From contig CM074187.1 of assembly GCA_037179385.1 (NCBI GenBank), positions 9,859,450 to 9,923,449 on the forward strand: DNA of 64,000 nt. Reading direction: 5' to 3'. Below, piece by piece: positions 11,180 through 23,034 of the stretch (its first letter is position 1; each line of letters begins with the position of its first letter). This stretch comes from Holothuria scabra (taxonomy: Eukaryota; Echinodermata; Holothuroidea; Aspidochirotida; Holothuriidae). A program made the position numbers and the translations under genes. Under the pieces are notes generated by a model. It saw only the letters and a program-made list of their open reading frames with translations. It did no database searches and was not told the origin of the DNA.

Positions 11180-12395
11180 CTAGGTAAATCAAAGGGAGTT
11201 CCCCTATATTTCAAATTTCTTCTTGTAGGAAATATTCTTCTTTGTGTTTCAAAGGATTTGAAAATAATTCTATACATGAATGTGATGTGTATAGCTTTGA
11301 CCGCTTAAATGTTTAAATGGCGTGTTTAACATATTAAGGAGAACTACATTGTTCGCATTTTCAATTGAAGGGGCGGCTCTTGAAAACTTTATTAGTAACA
11401 GCCAGAAAACATACATGGAATTACCCTTGGAAATTTTTAAAAACTGTATTTATTTTCACAAGTGTGGTTTTGACACTGACATCGTCACAACCCACATTTA
11501 CAATGAGTTATCAAGATGGCCACAAAACCTAGTATCCATACAATACTTGTGTTTAAAAAGGCATTCGTGAGTGTGAGAAACCTTTTTTCATATTTTAGAA
11601 CTAATTTCCAAATTGGAATTAAAGAACCCTACTTGCCCTTTCCTAGTTTTCTCAATTTTATTAGCTAGGCTAACATTTTCCTAAGACTTGTCTCAAATAA
11701 AAATGTAACGCCTGGTAATATATTTTTACTGTGTCTTTAGTAACACACATCAAAACTTTTCTTGCAAACAGTAAAGTAAGTTTGCGACAAAAACAAAATA
11801 TATTTTGCTGGTTCCCTGTAGAGTTTAAGGCCTATGTTTACATTCACATGCATTATCTAGGCCATGGTAAAATACTGTGTGCTGTTTTCTCCTCTTTGGA
11901 AAACCTATACCGTATTACGATGGCCATGTACCCTATACGGTCTTGTATTAAACTTATGAGAGATGACAAATTTCTAACATTCACTTAAAGTTTAAAATGA
12001 GTTTCCCCCATACTATCTTTTCTTTCTTTTGTATTAATAATTTTTTGGATATAGCAACAAGTCTCTAGAAGAAACAACATGACTGTGCCATTCTGCAGTA
12101 AAAATATGATTAGCTCTCCCTCACAGAAGAAACATGTCGACTGGACTACAAACTATTGATGCAAAAAAATAAAAAGTAAAAATAAGATAAAACTCCCCGT
12201 TTCCCGATTATAAGTAACATGATTACATTGTACGTTTCCTGCATGCTACCACTCATTAGATATGTCCTATCCTGCAGACTCGAAGCGTACTTCTAACGAT
12301 GAGGGTTGTAAAATGTGTCCAATGTATTTTTCGCCTGTCGTAAAATGCGATTAAGGGCAGAAGGAGAGGGCTTTGAACCATACTTGAATTTTTTT
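11180..12395. other. AT-rich non-coding sequence, nothing recognised
   Basis: Two short plus-strand frames (11322-11570 and 11731-11988) have no recognisable motif and no conserved start context. No repeat shared within the window was noticed. Confidence 0.4.
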
Positions 12396-12399
12396 TAAC

Positions 12400-12702
12400 T
12401 TAAATGGACAATCCTCTCACCCCAAACTACACTTCCAGTATAGGGTAACAGAAACTCTCAATTGGCTCAGCTTTTTGATTGACTGCTAATTCAAACAATG
12501 CAGAGTAACAAAGCTTATATTTCACAGCATGAACTGTTCTGAGAGTGTTTTGATAATACACCTTGAGCTTTCTATACTCACCCTGAAGCAAAAAAATGAG
12601 ACTGTGTCTGAATGAGGGTGAATTTTAGACATTGTGGGAGGGGCTTAATTAAGAAGGTTGGGAGAATTGGTACTATTTGGGATGAGAAAATAGGGCCTCT
12701 AA
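12400..12702 (+). mobile_element. MITE family T1 (TTTAAAGG..CAATCCTCTCACCCC), copy 1
   Basis: 303 bp, aligned end to end with the inverted copy at 54122-54425, which is the same length. Ends are TTAAATGGACAATCCTCTC and the complement of GATGAGAAAATAGGGCC. Inside are AGGGTAACAGAAACTC, TTTGATTGACTGC, CAAACAATGCAGAGTA, GAGAGTGTTTTGAT and GTGGGAGGGGCTTAATTAAG. The termini are about 25-bp imperfect inverted repeats. No coding capacity. Confidence 0.85.
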
Positions 12703-12761
12703 CCTCTTTACCTGGCTAACATTATGTAACAAATTCGTTTTTTGGTGTGTAGTTATATTCT

Positions 12762-12914
12762 ATGCTGTAAAGAATTCTTTAAAATTATAGAACAAACAAT
12801 AAATGCGAAGAGATTACAGAAAAGGTGCCGACAACCTTTGCAACTAAGTTGCCAGTACTTTTTTGCAATCTTTAAGATCTCTTCATTTTTTATGTAAATT
12901 TACAGCATTTTTTC
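12762..12914 (+). mobile_element. MITE family A (ATTACAGAAAAG hairpin), copy 1
   Basis: The outer parts GCTGTAAAGAATT and AATTTACAGC pair, as do the inner GAAGAGATTACAGAAAAG and its degenerate complement ending CTCTTC. The same plan is seen at 22654-22813, 22831-23030 and 34227-34393. These are foldback-type non-coding elements with an AT-rich stem and no open frame. Confidence 0.7.
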
Positions 12915-14521
12915 ATCGTACATCTAACTATAACTACAGACTGAAACGGAAGGTACCCGTAGGGTATACGGTCGACGTATTTCACCTAAATACCATTTCC
13001 ACATTAAGCACGCGGGAAAGCGAAAATCCACCTATTTGTTATTCCACATCTGGGTTTCAAATAAAAAAGTCCCGGGATTCATTTCAGCTCTAAACCAGAC
13101 GGTACTTCTGCAGGAAATTCTTAGAGTGAACTTTTATGTTAGCCTTCCGTCTGTACTTGACTTTGATACGAAACCTGGAATAAATTAAAACTTTTCTCTT
13201 CATCACCTCACATGAGAACCCAAACCAGCGAAACTAACGCAACAATTATTACACACGAATTTTGAGAAACAGGTAAAAGGTTTTCCTCCATACAAAATAA
13301 TATTTTGTCGAAATCGAGTAAAGTTCAAATGAAATTCGAACGCTACCACCCTCCGTCTTACCGGAAGCAGCTGTGCTTTATGGAGCATTCTGTTAAGGAA
13401 GATTTTAGTAGGTCAATGCTAAACTCTACACTAAGTGCTAAATTATTCATAACTTTCCCTTGTACAATTAATTGGACCTCGGACTGGTAAAAAGGTCATT
13501 TACAGTGTAACTTCATACTTTCGTGTTAGTTCCCCTTTTGATTTTATTTCCACGAAGGTCATTTTTCGGTTTTTAATGTGGTGACTTAATTACACAAGAA
13601 TGAAAGCCAACAGTAAAGTTCTTTCTGGTTAACCAGCAATTTATTAGGAACATGGGCCAACATGACGAAAGAACGAGCTCTGCCGATCAGCCGATTGTAA
13701 TCATATTTGACAGAAATGGAAAAAAGTAAGGTTATTCTGGCAAATTTAAGAGGTTATATAGAAATATATTGGAATTGGGCCGGCTGGTAAATAACGGTAA
13801 AGGGGTAGCGGATATAGTACGAAGTTCTTTTCTCTGTAGCTACCTTTGTTTGAACTTAGTAACTTTTTCCTTAAGAAAAAAGTGAGCCATGTAGGCTAGA
13901 CTGTCCTTCCAGGCTGGTGGTATAATGACCTTATTGCTTTGGAAAAGACAGAAGTCGTAAATATGACTTCAAAATGCATAAAACATCCGTCTAATTTTAA
14001 TAAACGCATAAACGCCCCGTTCCTGCTCAAGAAAGCGTTTGCTACATTTCATTTCTCCATTTAAAGTTAACAAAACTGTGAGGTGGCTTACCGACATAAT
14101 TACATATTAATACGGCCGTAGAATAATCTGATGATATTATAAAATGTCTGGTTCTTTGGTAACATGAAAAATGAGGGTTGACTTTGATTGCATTCTGAGC
14201 TACTGGTTCAGAAAGGTTACCGTATGGCCCACACCATCAGCTTGTGGGGTATAGCTTCATATTAATGAATACAAGCGTATTTTCCCTTGTTCTTTGCGCA
14301 CAAATTTAGGCTATAAAAACTTGTAAAAATTCTAACAGAAGTGCGCGAGATAACCTGTTTTAAGTTAACCAGTCTTATTCAAGAACTTTCAACTTTAAAT
14401 TCAACCCGCAGTATTTCAAAGAAACTTTAAAAGTCCCACCTGCTCCGATCAATCACATATCAATGGTACAAAAGGAAAAAAGTCTACTGTGTGCTGTTTG
14501 ACTCTTTTCTTTTTACTGTTT

Positions 14522-14720
14522 CCTGTTGTAATAAGTGGCGATAAAACACAGGGAGGGACAGAGAAACAAAAGACTTACTGGCAGACGGGCAGAAGTGCTT
14601 GATAAATTAAAATAATTCATTGTTTTCTGATGTAATAAGTGGGGACAAAGCACAAAAAGGGACAGAGAGACAAAAGAAATTATTCTAGTGGTAGAAATTT
14701 TTGTTGTGAACATCTTTTGT
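14522..14720 (+). repeat. Two-unit tandem repeat, period about 106 bp
   Basis: The block TGTAATAAGTGG, then G-A-(T/C)-AAA, CACA and GGGACAGAGA(A/G)ACAAAAG occurs twice, starting at about 14525 and 14631. The second unit is slightly truncated. The minus-strand frame across it is a by-product of the duplication. Confidence 0.65.
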
Positions 14721-16618
14721 CTGGTGAAAAAAGGATTGAGTATTGTCTTTTAGGTCTACATTGATCTACTTCTTCTACCTGCTCCATCCCTCGATAAGCC
14801 AGTTCGGTAATTCGTTTAAGTGACTATGCACATGCGCACTTCCTTCAAATCGTCGGGATAAACAAACCAGTCTGGCACCTACAACAACACGTATTCAAAA
14901 AATTGAGTTGACACGAAAATTTTGTGGAATTGTTCCTTCTTAATCGATCCATAACGTAAGGAGAGACCTCAAGTGTGGCTTTGTGCAGTGGATTGTGTCT
15001 AAAATGTTGTTTTGGTGTAAAAATTTGTATTTTAATCTGACGTATAGTAGGTCCAAGACCCTTATTTTCGTACTGACAAAAACAAGGGAACTCTGTACGC
15101 TACGTGCTGAGCTCAGTTTATATATCCCATGCTGAAGTGCCCCACAATTTTATGCGGCAACGATTTACCGAACTTGCTGAACTAGCGGAGTGAAAAGAAA
15201 TTTTCCCTTTTGTATATGAATAAACCGAATTTTTTAATTGACTCATGCGTATGGTCTACGGATAAAAAGGTCAAGTACTGACCAGGTGTGTACATATAAA
15301 ATTAATAGGATGGTTCACTCTTTATCAGAAAATAAATAGTGGTCATTCATCTAATACCATGAAATTTGTCAGGTTTGCTCAAAGAAAAAGTAAAATATAT
15401 GAACGATAAAGTTACTGCAGTAAAACAATATTTTTTGTTAACTATATCCAGTATTGGGGTCATTTCTGGCCGAACTGGTGACCAGATGTTGAAAGCATCA
15501 TTGCGTGCTGGTCAAAAAAAAAAAAGGCACAAAGAGACTAAATGGTCATAATACATAGTTTTATTGATGAGAGCTGACCATTTGCACAGTGGAATAGAAA
15601 TTTACAATTTAAGTTGGAAGTTGTACCAACATAATACACTTATACAAGATTTGCCTAAATGTTTTTACAAATGTCTGTTTCATATTTTGTGATCGATCTT
15701 TGTGTCATAAACGAGTTTGAACAAAAAGCTGTAAAGGTTGATTGGGGTCCATTATAACGGAAAGGAGAATGGTAAATTGTCAGTTATCTTCTTTTGAATA
15801 CTTTTAAACTATATTTTTGCCTCGAATCTTCTTGTAATTTGCCCTTGTACCAACCAAATTAAGGTATCCTTAAATCACAAACGATGCTACTCTCTATATG
15901 CCACTTTCAATGGATGAAACGAATGAAAAATGAAAAGAGGAAAAAGTAGCTTTAAACCGTATCGGTTTAGATTATTTACTGCACGAACTTTAATTTTTCT
16001 TGCTCTCACAATTTTTTCGTGAATAAAAAGAAAAGTAATTTTATTTCATGTGATTTTCTATGTGATTTCAATATCGAGAGATTGAAACACAGAAAAGCAA
16101 AAACGGAATTTAGTGAACTGCCCAGACTTGTAGAAGAGACTTATTAAAATTCAAATATAGATAAAGAATCAGTAAATAAACATTAGGTACCAATTTAACA
16201 TTTTATTTATAATCCCTCAGCGAAACACCACAAAATTTAGAAGAAAAAAAATCAGTTTTCATAAAAATTGCCATGTCATGATCATTTTGTCATTCGGAAA
16301 CCTACAATCTTGTTGTTATATGATTCTATCCTGTTATGCCTAGGACGATTCCTCACTTTTACAGGATACATCCAATTTTTAAAGACTTCTTTTCATCGAA
16401 AACCGTAAGCCTTAAATCTTGATAAAGTTAAGATACAATGGAATCAGCCTGTGCTTATCTGCCTCATCTTGAAATCAGCGAAATTTACGATACTACTTCT
16501 TGTCAAAATTTCCTGCCCTGTAGTCGTTTGATTTCTCGCGCCCTTTAAGGGGATCTTACATGGCTAGTGATAACCTGCTGTACGTAAATTCACACACACC
16601 TCTATATATGACATCATC

Positions 16619-16803
16619 TCAAGCCGTAACAAAGCAGGCTTCAATCTCGTACTGGATGCTAATACTTCGACGCATGGCTATTAACTCTTCCCAATGACCA
16701 ACGGGTACGCCCATATTGTTGCTTATACCGTATTTAAGTGACTTGTCAGGGTCGTTTGGGTCAAACGCCCTACAGCGCTCCGCGCCATTGCAATGCCAGC
16801 CAC
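16619..16803 (-). CDS. Possible terminal exon of an unidentified gene
   Basis: On the minus strand a tract ending in TTGATTGATAG could be a 3' splice site. After it the frame is open for about 60 codons to a TGA near 16619. The translation is well mixed in composition, with Cys and Trp residues (WHCNGAERCRAFDPNDPD, then VPVGHWEELIAMRRS and EIEACFVTA), and reads more like protein than most frames here. There is no ATG near the start, so it could only be an internal or last exon. I recognise no family. It would be nested in the presumed Hox1 intron in the same orientation, or be a separate gene if Hox1 continues elsewhere. Chance remains quite possible. Confidence 0.22.
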
Positions 16804-19782
16804 CTATCAATCAACAGAGGAAATCAAGATTTAGATTCAAGGTATAGATTTAAGAGTTTCGTATAGGTAAAACACCCAGCCATGAATAACAGTTAGCATT
16901 TGTTTCAAGCAAAATTATGAGATATGGGGAATTCAATAATTGGGAAAAGGGATGCTCCTTCCATGGTGTCTCCACAAAAAAAAAAAAAGGAAAAGAGAGA
17001 GAGAGAGGAAACACGCACAGCCACACACAAGATCTTTTTCTCTAATATTACAGACACTTGAAAGTTTTAAATTGGTTTTAAGTATTTAAAAAGTTTTATA
17101 AAATGAGGGAGTTTGCAATGGGTGAACAAAATAGGTCACGTGTTTCATTAACTGATTACTGGAAGTGTTAAAAGTAATATATTAGTAAAGGTGCCCTTTC
17201 CTCACTTAAAAGGGGCTGCAAATGTACACCACTGTATTGGTACACTATACAGGATCATATACATTTGTCTATTCCTAATCTTTCGTTTGATTCGGTTGTT
17301 TTTCCTCGTCACTCGTTTCATCTAAACTTTGACTTCAAAAGCGCTTACCAAGGCATACTGGTGAAGTTCGATAGGGAGCCACCATATAGTGTACATTGTT
17401 GCGGAGTATACTGATAAATGTTTCCCTAGCTGGGGTAGTCATCCAAGCTGAAAAGGACTCAGACATTTCTCTGGAGTCATTGATCTACCATATATCCAAC
17501 GGGAAACGTTTAGTATTAACTCTAATCATATCGCAGTAGCCTAGTGAAACAGCATAGTAAAGACGAATTGGTGAGTATTACGAACGGACGGATGGAGTCA
17601 AAAGACCGAATGATTTTTTCATTACCGTTTATACTTAACGATTCACGAAGGGTGTCACATATCGATAAAAGAGACACGTATTTATTTTAAACGGTGTGTC
17701 TTTTGAGTAGTCTTTAAAATATCTTAACTTCAAAAGTCATTTGATGTCTCTAGGTACAGAACGTGAGAAGGCTTTGTAACAAAAACTCTGATATATTAAC
17801 ATACAGAATGAAAGGGACACATGGATTTAATGAAATTCTTGAGAAGGAACGGAAGAAAATTTCTTAATCATCTCTGAGACATGTGACATAAACCAGAGCT
17901 CTCTTGGGGAGAGGTGGTGTGATATCACTGACAACTAATTCCAATAACATCTTCTTCCCTAGGTTACTCTATCCGTGAAGTTCGAATTAATTGGTTATCA
18001 AATTCTTAAAAACAGGGGCAATTGAAACATTTCGATGATCGCTGTGTATTACACACAAGCCGGCAATGCAAATGTAAATGGACTATAGTAAAACAGAATA
18101 TATTTTACATTCTTCAAACGGCTGAAGTTACAAATCTACAAACGGGGTAAGTGGTAAGTGAACGCAGCAGTATTTTCTCTGTGGATAGACATGATCAACA
18201 CTGGAAGTAAACAATGAATATATTTCCCTCTTTATGATACGAAATTGATGGAAGTGTGTAAAATTCAAGTATTTAAAAGTTGCCTCGCTTGTCTATAGTT
18301 TCTAATTTTTTGAAAATGGCTTTCATTCATTCCAAAGAAATGCGAAAAATGAAATAATTTCACTGAACAAAAATGATGAAAAGAGATACTTTTGCTGATT
18401 TGTTGAACTGTTTGTATTAATCCATCACTATGTCACTCCAGCAAATGTTGTATTTTTCAGTCAACTTTAATCTCACAAAAGGCAACCATTGTCAATGAAT
18501 TTTCAAACATTCCTTCGTAAATTGTTTAACAACGTCATTGATCCGTGTCAATTTGGTAACGTTATGAATAGCTTGTCAATAGACTTTTCACAATTACAGA
18601 ACGTCATATTTTCCATAAAAGACTTAAAACGTCACATGTAAACTGAATGTCATTCACAATTTTCGTTTCAAACATGGAGTTGAATATTAGTTATAAATGA
18701 AGACTACATGATTCACAATAGACCCAACCCACAGTGGTAGAATTAAACAGTAAAGGGACACTACACAGAATGACGTGGCTTTAGATTAGATGGAGTTTTA
18801 CGGACCAGTGACCGCGACTGAGATGTTCACATAGGCCTACACGTTCACTTAACATAAAAACAAACTCAAGTATCAATTGCTTTAGTTTTCATGTAATATC
18901 GTTGAAAAAATCAAGTGGAATAAAGTGTTATCTTTTAACTTTTTTCCTGTTTCTTAAACTGGTGGATAAACTACACAGGGAATTTGGGAAAGGATAATCC
19001 AACGAAAGTTGAGAAGTTCTATGAAAAAAAAGCAAAAGGGAAGAAAACTGACACAAACTTTCAAGGACAACATTCAAACTAGATTAAGACCTTTGTTCTT
19101 ATTGTCGAGTGAGTTACAGATAGAAACATCGTCCTCAACTTCAAAGTCATGTCCCTAGGCAAAGCAGTCTTAAAAGGGCTACATAGCTGTATGTGTAAGG
19201 GGTGAAGACGGATGAAATGTGTTAAAAACTTACAAGGTAAGAATGATTTTAATTCTCAAAAAATTTACCAAGAACGTACCATGTTTTTAAGTCTCCCTTG
19301 ACTTCGCAAATTTCAGGTAACATTAGTTGTTTCATGTAAAGTGACGTCAGGGTCCATAGTAAAGAATCAATTTTTAAAATGAAAAGGGGACGATAATTAT
19401 TTACGTAATAGGTTCACATGCACAGCGGTGACTTAAGCCCGGTTCACACCGCCACGACGACCCAAGACACGACGGCGACCAACCAAAGCGTCGGCTGGGG
19501 TATGGGCGGTTTGAACACTCCACGACTACGATCCCGTCGGGTCGTATGCCGTCGGCAAGATTAAACATGTTCAATCGTAGTCGGGTCTAGGCGGTACTCG
19601 TTGTGTTGGTGTGAACTCGTCTTCGACGCGACAAACAGGCCTCATGCGGTTTGTCCAATCAGAGCGCAGGATTCACCCATGGTACACAGTTCCAGTTACG
19701 GCATGTTTTTATTGCGCAACACCGAGAGCAGGTATTATCAGGATTTTAGTTGATGCAAACTTTTGCGTGCTCGGAAAACGAA

Positions 19783-19800
19783 CGCACTTATAAAAGTGCG
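19783..19800. repeat. 18-base palindrome containing a TATA-like core
   Basis: CGCACTT and AAGTGCG flank ATAA, so that TATAAAAG (19789-19796) sits in the middle of a perfect 7-bp stem. It lies inside the 1.3-kb inverted-repeat element. It could be a promoter TATA box or only a chance palindrome. Confidence 0.45.
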
Positions 19801-20098
19801 TCACTTGAAGATACTTTGCACAGAAAAAGACGGAACAAGTCCGTTAACTTCAAACCAGTCATTGTGCGTTCATGTTCAAGCATTTACGTAGGCCTAGAAT
19901 ACCGAGCCAATTAGAAATTACTTCCTTTTTAAGGGGAATATTTTTCTTTCTATATTTATTTTCAAAATAACAAGTGTTAATACCTTTGTAAGACATTCGT
20001 TCGCCTACGAAGGCTGGCAGATAAATCTGCAATAGCCGACTTGAATTCATCCTCTTGCATGTAGGCACAAGCGTGCTGGGTGGAGACGGCGGTCAGAG

Positions 20099-20131
20099 CA
20101 GGGAGGTGTTAGAGGTCCTAACACCTCCCTG
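20099..20131. repeat. Perfect 14-bp hairpin, 5-nt loop
   Basis: CAGGGAGGTGTTAG pairs perfectly with CTAACACCTCCCTG across the loop AGGTC. There is no U-run after it and no bacterial context, so a terminator reading is not justified. It may be the remnant ends of a small element or a recent inverted duplication. Confidence 0.85.
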
Positions 20132-20297
20132 GTAAGGGAGTAGCACCGTAGTCTTCTTGAGCTTCTTTTTTCGCCTCATGTTTTTTGAAGAATTCTTTTG
20201 CCGCATTTTGAGCGGAACTCCAGCTGGTGCGGGGAGGTGCGTCCGCACGCACCCCCTCCTCCAGCCTACGTCCCAGGGAAACCACAGCCCTTAAGAG

Positions 20298-20390
20298 AAG
20301 CAAGCCAATGAGCCACAAAAAAGGCCCTGGCCAGCCCGACTTTGACAATTCGGTTAGAAACTGAGCCGTTAAAGCCCATCTAACTTACTA
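20298..20390 (+). mobile_element. tRNA-derived SINE, 3' fragment
   Basis: Contains the family 3' half: AATGAGCCACAAAAAAGGCC, CTGGCCAGCCCGACTTTGAC, CGGTTAGAAACTGAGCCGTT and CCCATCTAACTTACTAA. No tRNA-like head is seen upstream. The sequence there (20140-20297) is GC-richer, with a second small hairpin around GGTGCGT/ACGCACC. Confidence 0.7.
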
Positions 20391-20784
20391 ATTCATATAC
20401 CGAGTTCAATCTTTTAAAGTACACGATACGCAAACTTTGGACAGTGTAAAAGGCCTACTTTAGAGCCTGTACACGCCAATAATTTCTTAATTGCGACCCA
20501 GAGGCCAAAAAATGAACCATTTCAAATTTATTGTAGGGCCTAAATCTCAAACCTGGAATAGCCTGATTGATGGCGCGCCACGTGCAGCGTCGCTCCATCG
20601 ATTAGTATCGGAGCGGTGTGACATGGTATTTTCGTGGGTTTAGGAAGGCGCCAGAATGTGTACGATTTATGCAGATTGTCTACGACAGGTGAAGTCTTGT
20701 CGCGTCGTAGGTAGTCGTGGCGGTGTGTACCGGGCTTTACGCAGGATTGGTCTTGGAGTATGCTGAGTAGTCGCGGGCGTTGGG

Positions 20785-21440
20785 GAGGGGTCTAAGGGGA
20801 AGGAATTCCCCCTCCCCTTTGAAATTTTTTGAAATATTATATGTCCCAACATGCGATCTGGTGCTACGTATGCAATATATAGGTAATATTTGTTACAAAA
20901 TTTGCATTTTAGGAAATAAAACAAACCGGTATCAAAGATCCACGGCATGGGGAAAGGTCTTAAAGCTCCCCTTTGAAATATCTTTGAACAATTGGGTGTC
21001 TTCATGTGTGATCTGGTGTTACGCATACCATTTTTGAAGAAAAATGTGTGCCAAATTTGCGTGCTTAAGGAACTAAAACAAAAGGGCATCAGTGATCCCC
21101 TGTCTGGGGAAGGGTATTGGGGAATAGAAAACTCCCTCCCCTTCAAATTTGTTGTGGAAATTAGGTGTCCTCACACCCAATATGGTGCCACAGAAGATTA
21201 TTCTACATTGTGAAGTTAAATTTGGAGTGTTTCAAAATTTGCATATTTTTCGGAACTAAAAAATACAATTGACATTAGTTAGGGACCGTGGAAAGAAAAT
21301 TCCTTCTTAGAAAATTCGTTTGACATTAGGTGTCCTTACTTGTAAGCTGTTGCCAAATGCACTACATTTTGAAGTTAATTTTTTCTACTTAATGACTTAT
21401 TTTAAGGATCTAAAAAATGGCCTCCGTGAGGGGAATATGT
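20785..21440 (+). repeat. Fourfold tandem repeat, units about 158-169 bp
   Basis: Units begin with a CTCCCCTTTGAAAT-like block at about 20805, 20963, 21130 and 21299. They continue with GGTGTC(C/T)T, GATCTGGTGCTACG, CAAAATTTGCAT, GGAACTAAAA and GATCCC-type blocks before the next GGGGAA. Unit 4 is the most diverged. Frames across it on both strands (up to 159 codons) are by-products of the repeat. Confidence 0.8.
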
Positions 21441-22650
21441 TCCAATGTCTCCCTTCGTACGCCAGGGATGCGCAGGGTGGGTTTATCTGAATAATCATTA
21501 TAGTGCAACCTCAGAATGACCAATAAAAATAAACAAACACGACTTTTTCTAACCATGGAAACAATTCACCATAGTCTATAGTTTTCGTCAGTCATTCCAC
21601 TACATGTGCACGCGGTTAGGGGTGGAGATTAGGTTGGGACCGCTAGAGCTAAGTCACTTTTTATGTAGGTTAAGAGGATGTGGGAAGCACTATTGATACG
21701 GTTGCCGTTTAGATAAACAAATCATGGTCAGTATCACTCCTTCAAGGGTTTGATATTAAAGATGAGATTCTCAAGCTGCACTGTGGTCCGTTGATTCGTA
21801 AAGGTGTTCATTAGAAAGGGGGCACACATCAAGTCTCCTATTGTGACATGATCATCAAAAGCCACCCATGAAACAGTATAATCCACTACACTATTTCAAG
21901 TTGGCGTGTCTGCTTTTTCCCTTCAAATGTTTAATTTCGAGAATTGGAGAACAGTCCGGAAATCGGAACATACACTTATGCTTAAACTTTTCCGACAGCA
22001 CAAACTTTTTAAAATTTCTGATTACACAATGTGAACGCATATGATTTCATCTCACGTATGTATGCGTTAGGTAACATTTGCCCTAAATATATAAATCTGG
22101 AGTGAGTTGGTTAATAGTGGACTGAATGTTTCCTAGTAAACTTCATGAAAGTCGAGGAATTTTAAGTCAGTTCCTAGCGTTATATTTGGTTAGCATATTT
22201 GGTACGCATATCAGGAATAAGTTCTTACTGTCGCAGAACATCGATATAAGTACATTTAAAATACATTATCACACAAAGGGTCACCTGTGAATAGTTTTTA
22301 AGAAAGCCCATGAGAGATTTTTAAGGCCTAGTAATAGATTCGGTGTAAACTCGCCATGCCTCAGAAGCAGACATAATATTAACCTCTGGGGGCCGGGAGC
22401 GCAGAAACTCCAATGTCCACGTCAACTTATGAGGATATAGAAATTAAAAATTTATCAGCAGGCGTCTTACACTGAATAACAAAAACCTTATTTTTCGAGA
22501 AACTTAGCCAATGAGTATGTAATTCAGTAAATCGAATTTTTACAGAAAAGTTTCAAAAGAAATACCGATTAGATGTTTTTACGAAGGAGAAACGTATATT
22601 CCTCAACTTGTTGTACAAAGTTGAGTTTTGGCGGTTCTTACTAAAGTATC
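21441..22650. other. Non-coding, nothing recognised
   Basis: No gene, splice-like exon or repeat shared inside the window was seen. Confidence 0.4.
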
Positions 22651-22653
22651 ATA

Positions 22654-22813
22654 CGCTGTTAAAAATGAAGGAAAATTTACTGATCACAAATAATGACGAG
22701 ATGCATAAAGATTACAGAAAAGTTCTGCAAACGTTGTCCATAAATTTTCTGTAATCTTTATGACGTCTCTTTCTTTATTTGCCCTGTAAATTTATAGGAA
22801 ATTTTAATAGCGC
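22654..22813 (+). mobile_element. MITE family A, copy 2
   Basis: Contains a perfect 18-bp inverted repeat: CATAAAGATTACAGAAAA at 22704-22721 and its complement at 22745-22762, separated by 23 bases. The outer arms (GCTGTTAAAAATGAAGG and the complement of TTTATAGGAAATTTTAATAG) pair imperfectly. Same plan as copies 1, 3 and 4. Confidence 0.75.
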
Positions 22814-22830
22814 ACAGTCTGTCAATCCGG

Positions 22831-23030
22831 CACTACACCGTAAAAACAAATGTCTGCAAAATTACAGAATGAAAAACAAAGAAAAACAGAAGACTTTCGA
22901 AAAAATTTAAAACTTTGTAGCCAGAACTCCTTCTGTATTAAAATTTGAAAATCTGTGGCCAGAACTTCTTATGTATTCTGCATATATTTCTTTTTTGCTT
23001 TGTCCTGTAAATTTGCAGCAATTTTTAAAA
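22831..23030 (+). mobile_element. MITE family A, copy 3
   Basis: Starts CACTACACCGTAAAAAC, contains TCTGCAAAATTACAGAAT, and ends with TGCTTTGTCCTGTAAATTTG then CAGCAATTTTT. The centre has a short internal duplication (CCAGAACTCCTTCTGTATT and CCAGAACTTCTTATGTATT). Adjacent to copy 2 in the same orientation. Confidence 0.6.
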
Positions 23031-23034
23031 GTTT

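Larger units (their letters stand above)
13000..19430. other. AT-rich non-coding sequence with few features
   Basis: Apart from the duplication at 14522-14720 and the exon candidate at 16619-16803, nothing was recognised. Simple sequence occurs near 16978-17030 (A-run, GAGAGAGA, CACACACA). Frames are short and appear on both strands. Confidence 0.4.
19434..20740. mobile_element. DNA-transposon-like element, about 1.3 kb, with 28-bp terminal inverted repeats
   Basis: The left end AAGCCCGGTTCACACCGCC (then ACGACGACC) is the inverse of the right end, which on the complement reads AAAGCCCGGTACACACCGCC (then ACGACTACC). The first 250 bases and the last 100 are CpG-rich with many CGAC/GTCG words; the middle is AT-rich. 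No transposase frame is visible, so it is non-autonomous or a deletion derivative. Inside lie an 18-base palindrome (19783-19800), a 14-bp perfect hairpin (20099-20131) and the 3' part of a SINE (20298-20390). A related end motif (AAAGCCGGGTACACGGC) occurs near 48731. Confidence 0.65.

Noticed and set aside
20667..21146. 159-codon minus-strand frame
   Set aside because: It lies across the four-unit tandem array and its flank. Similar frames arise on the plus strand, so it is a repeat by-product.
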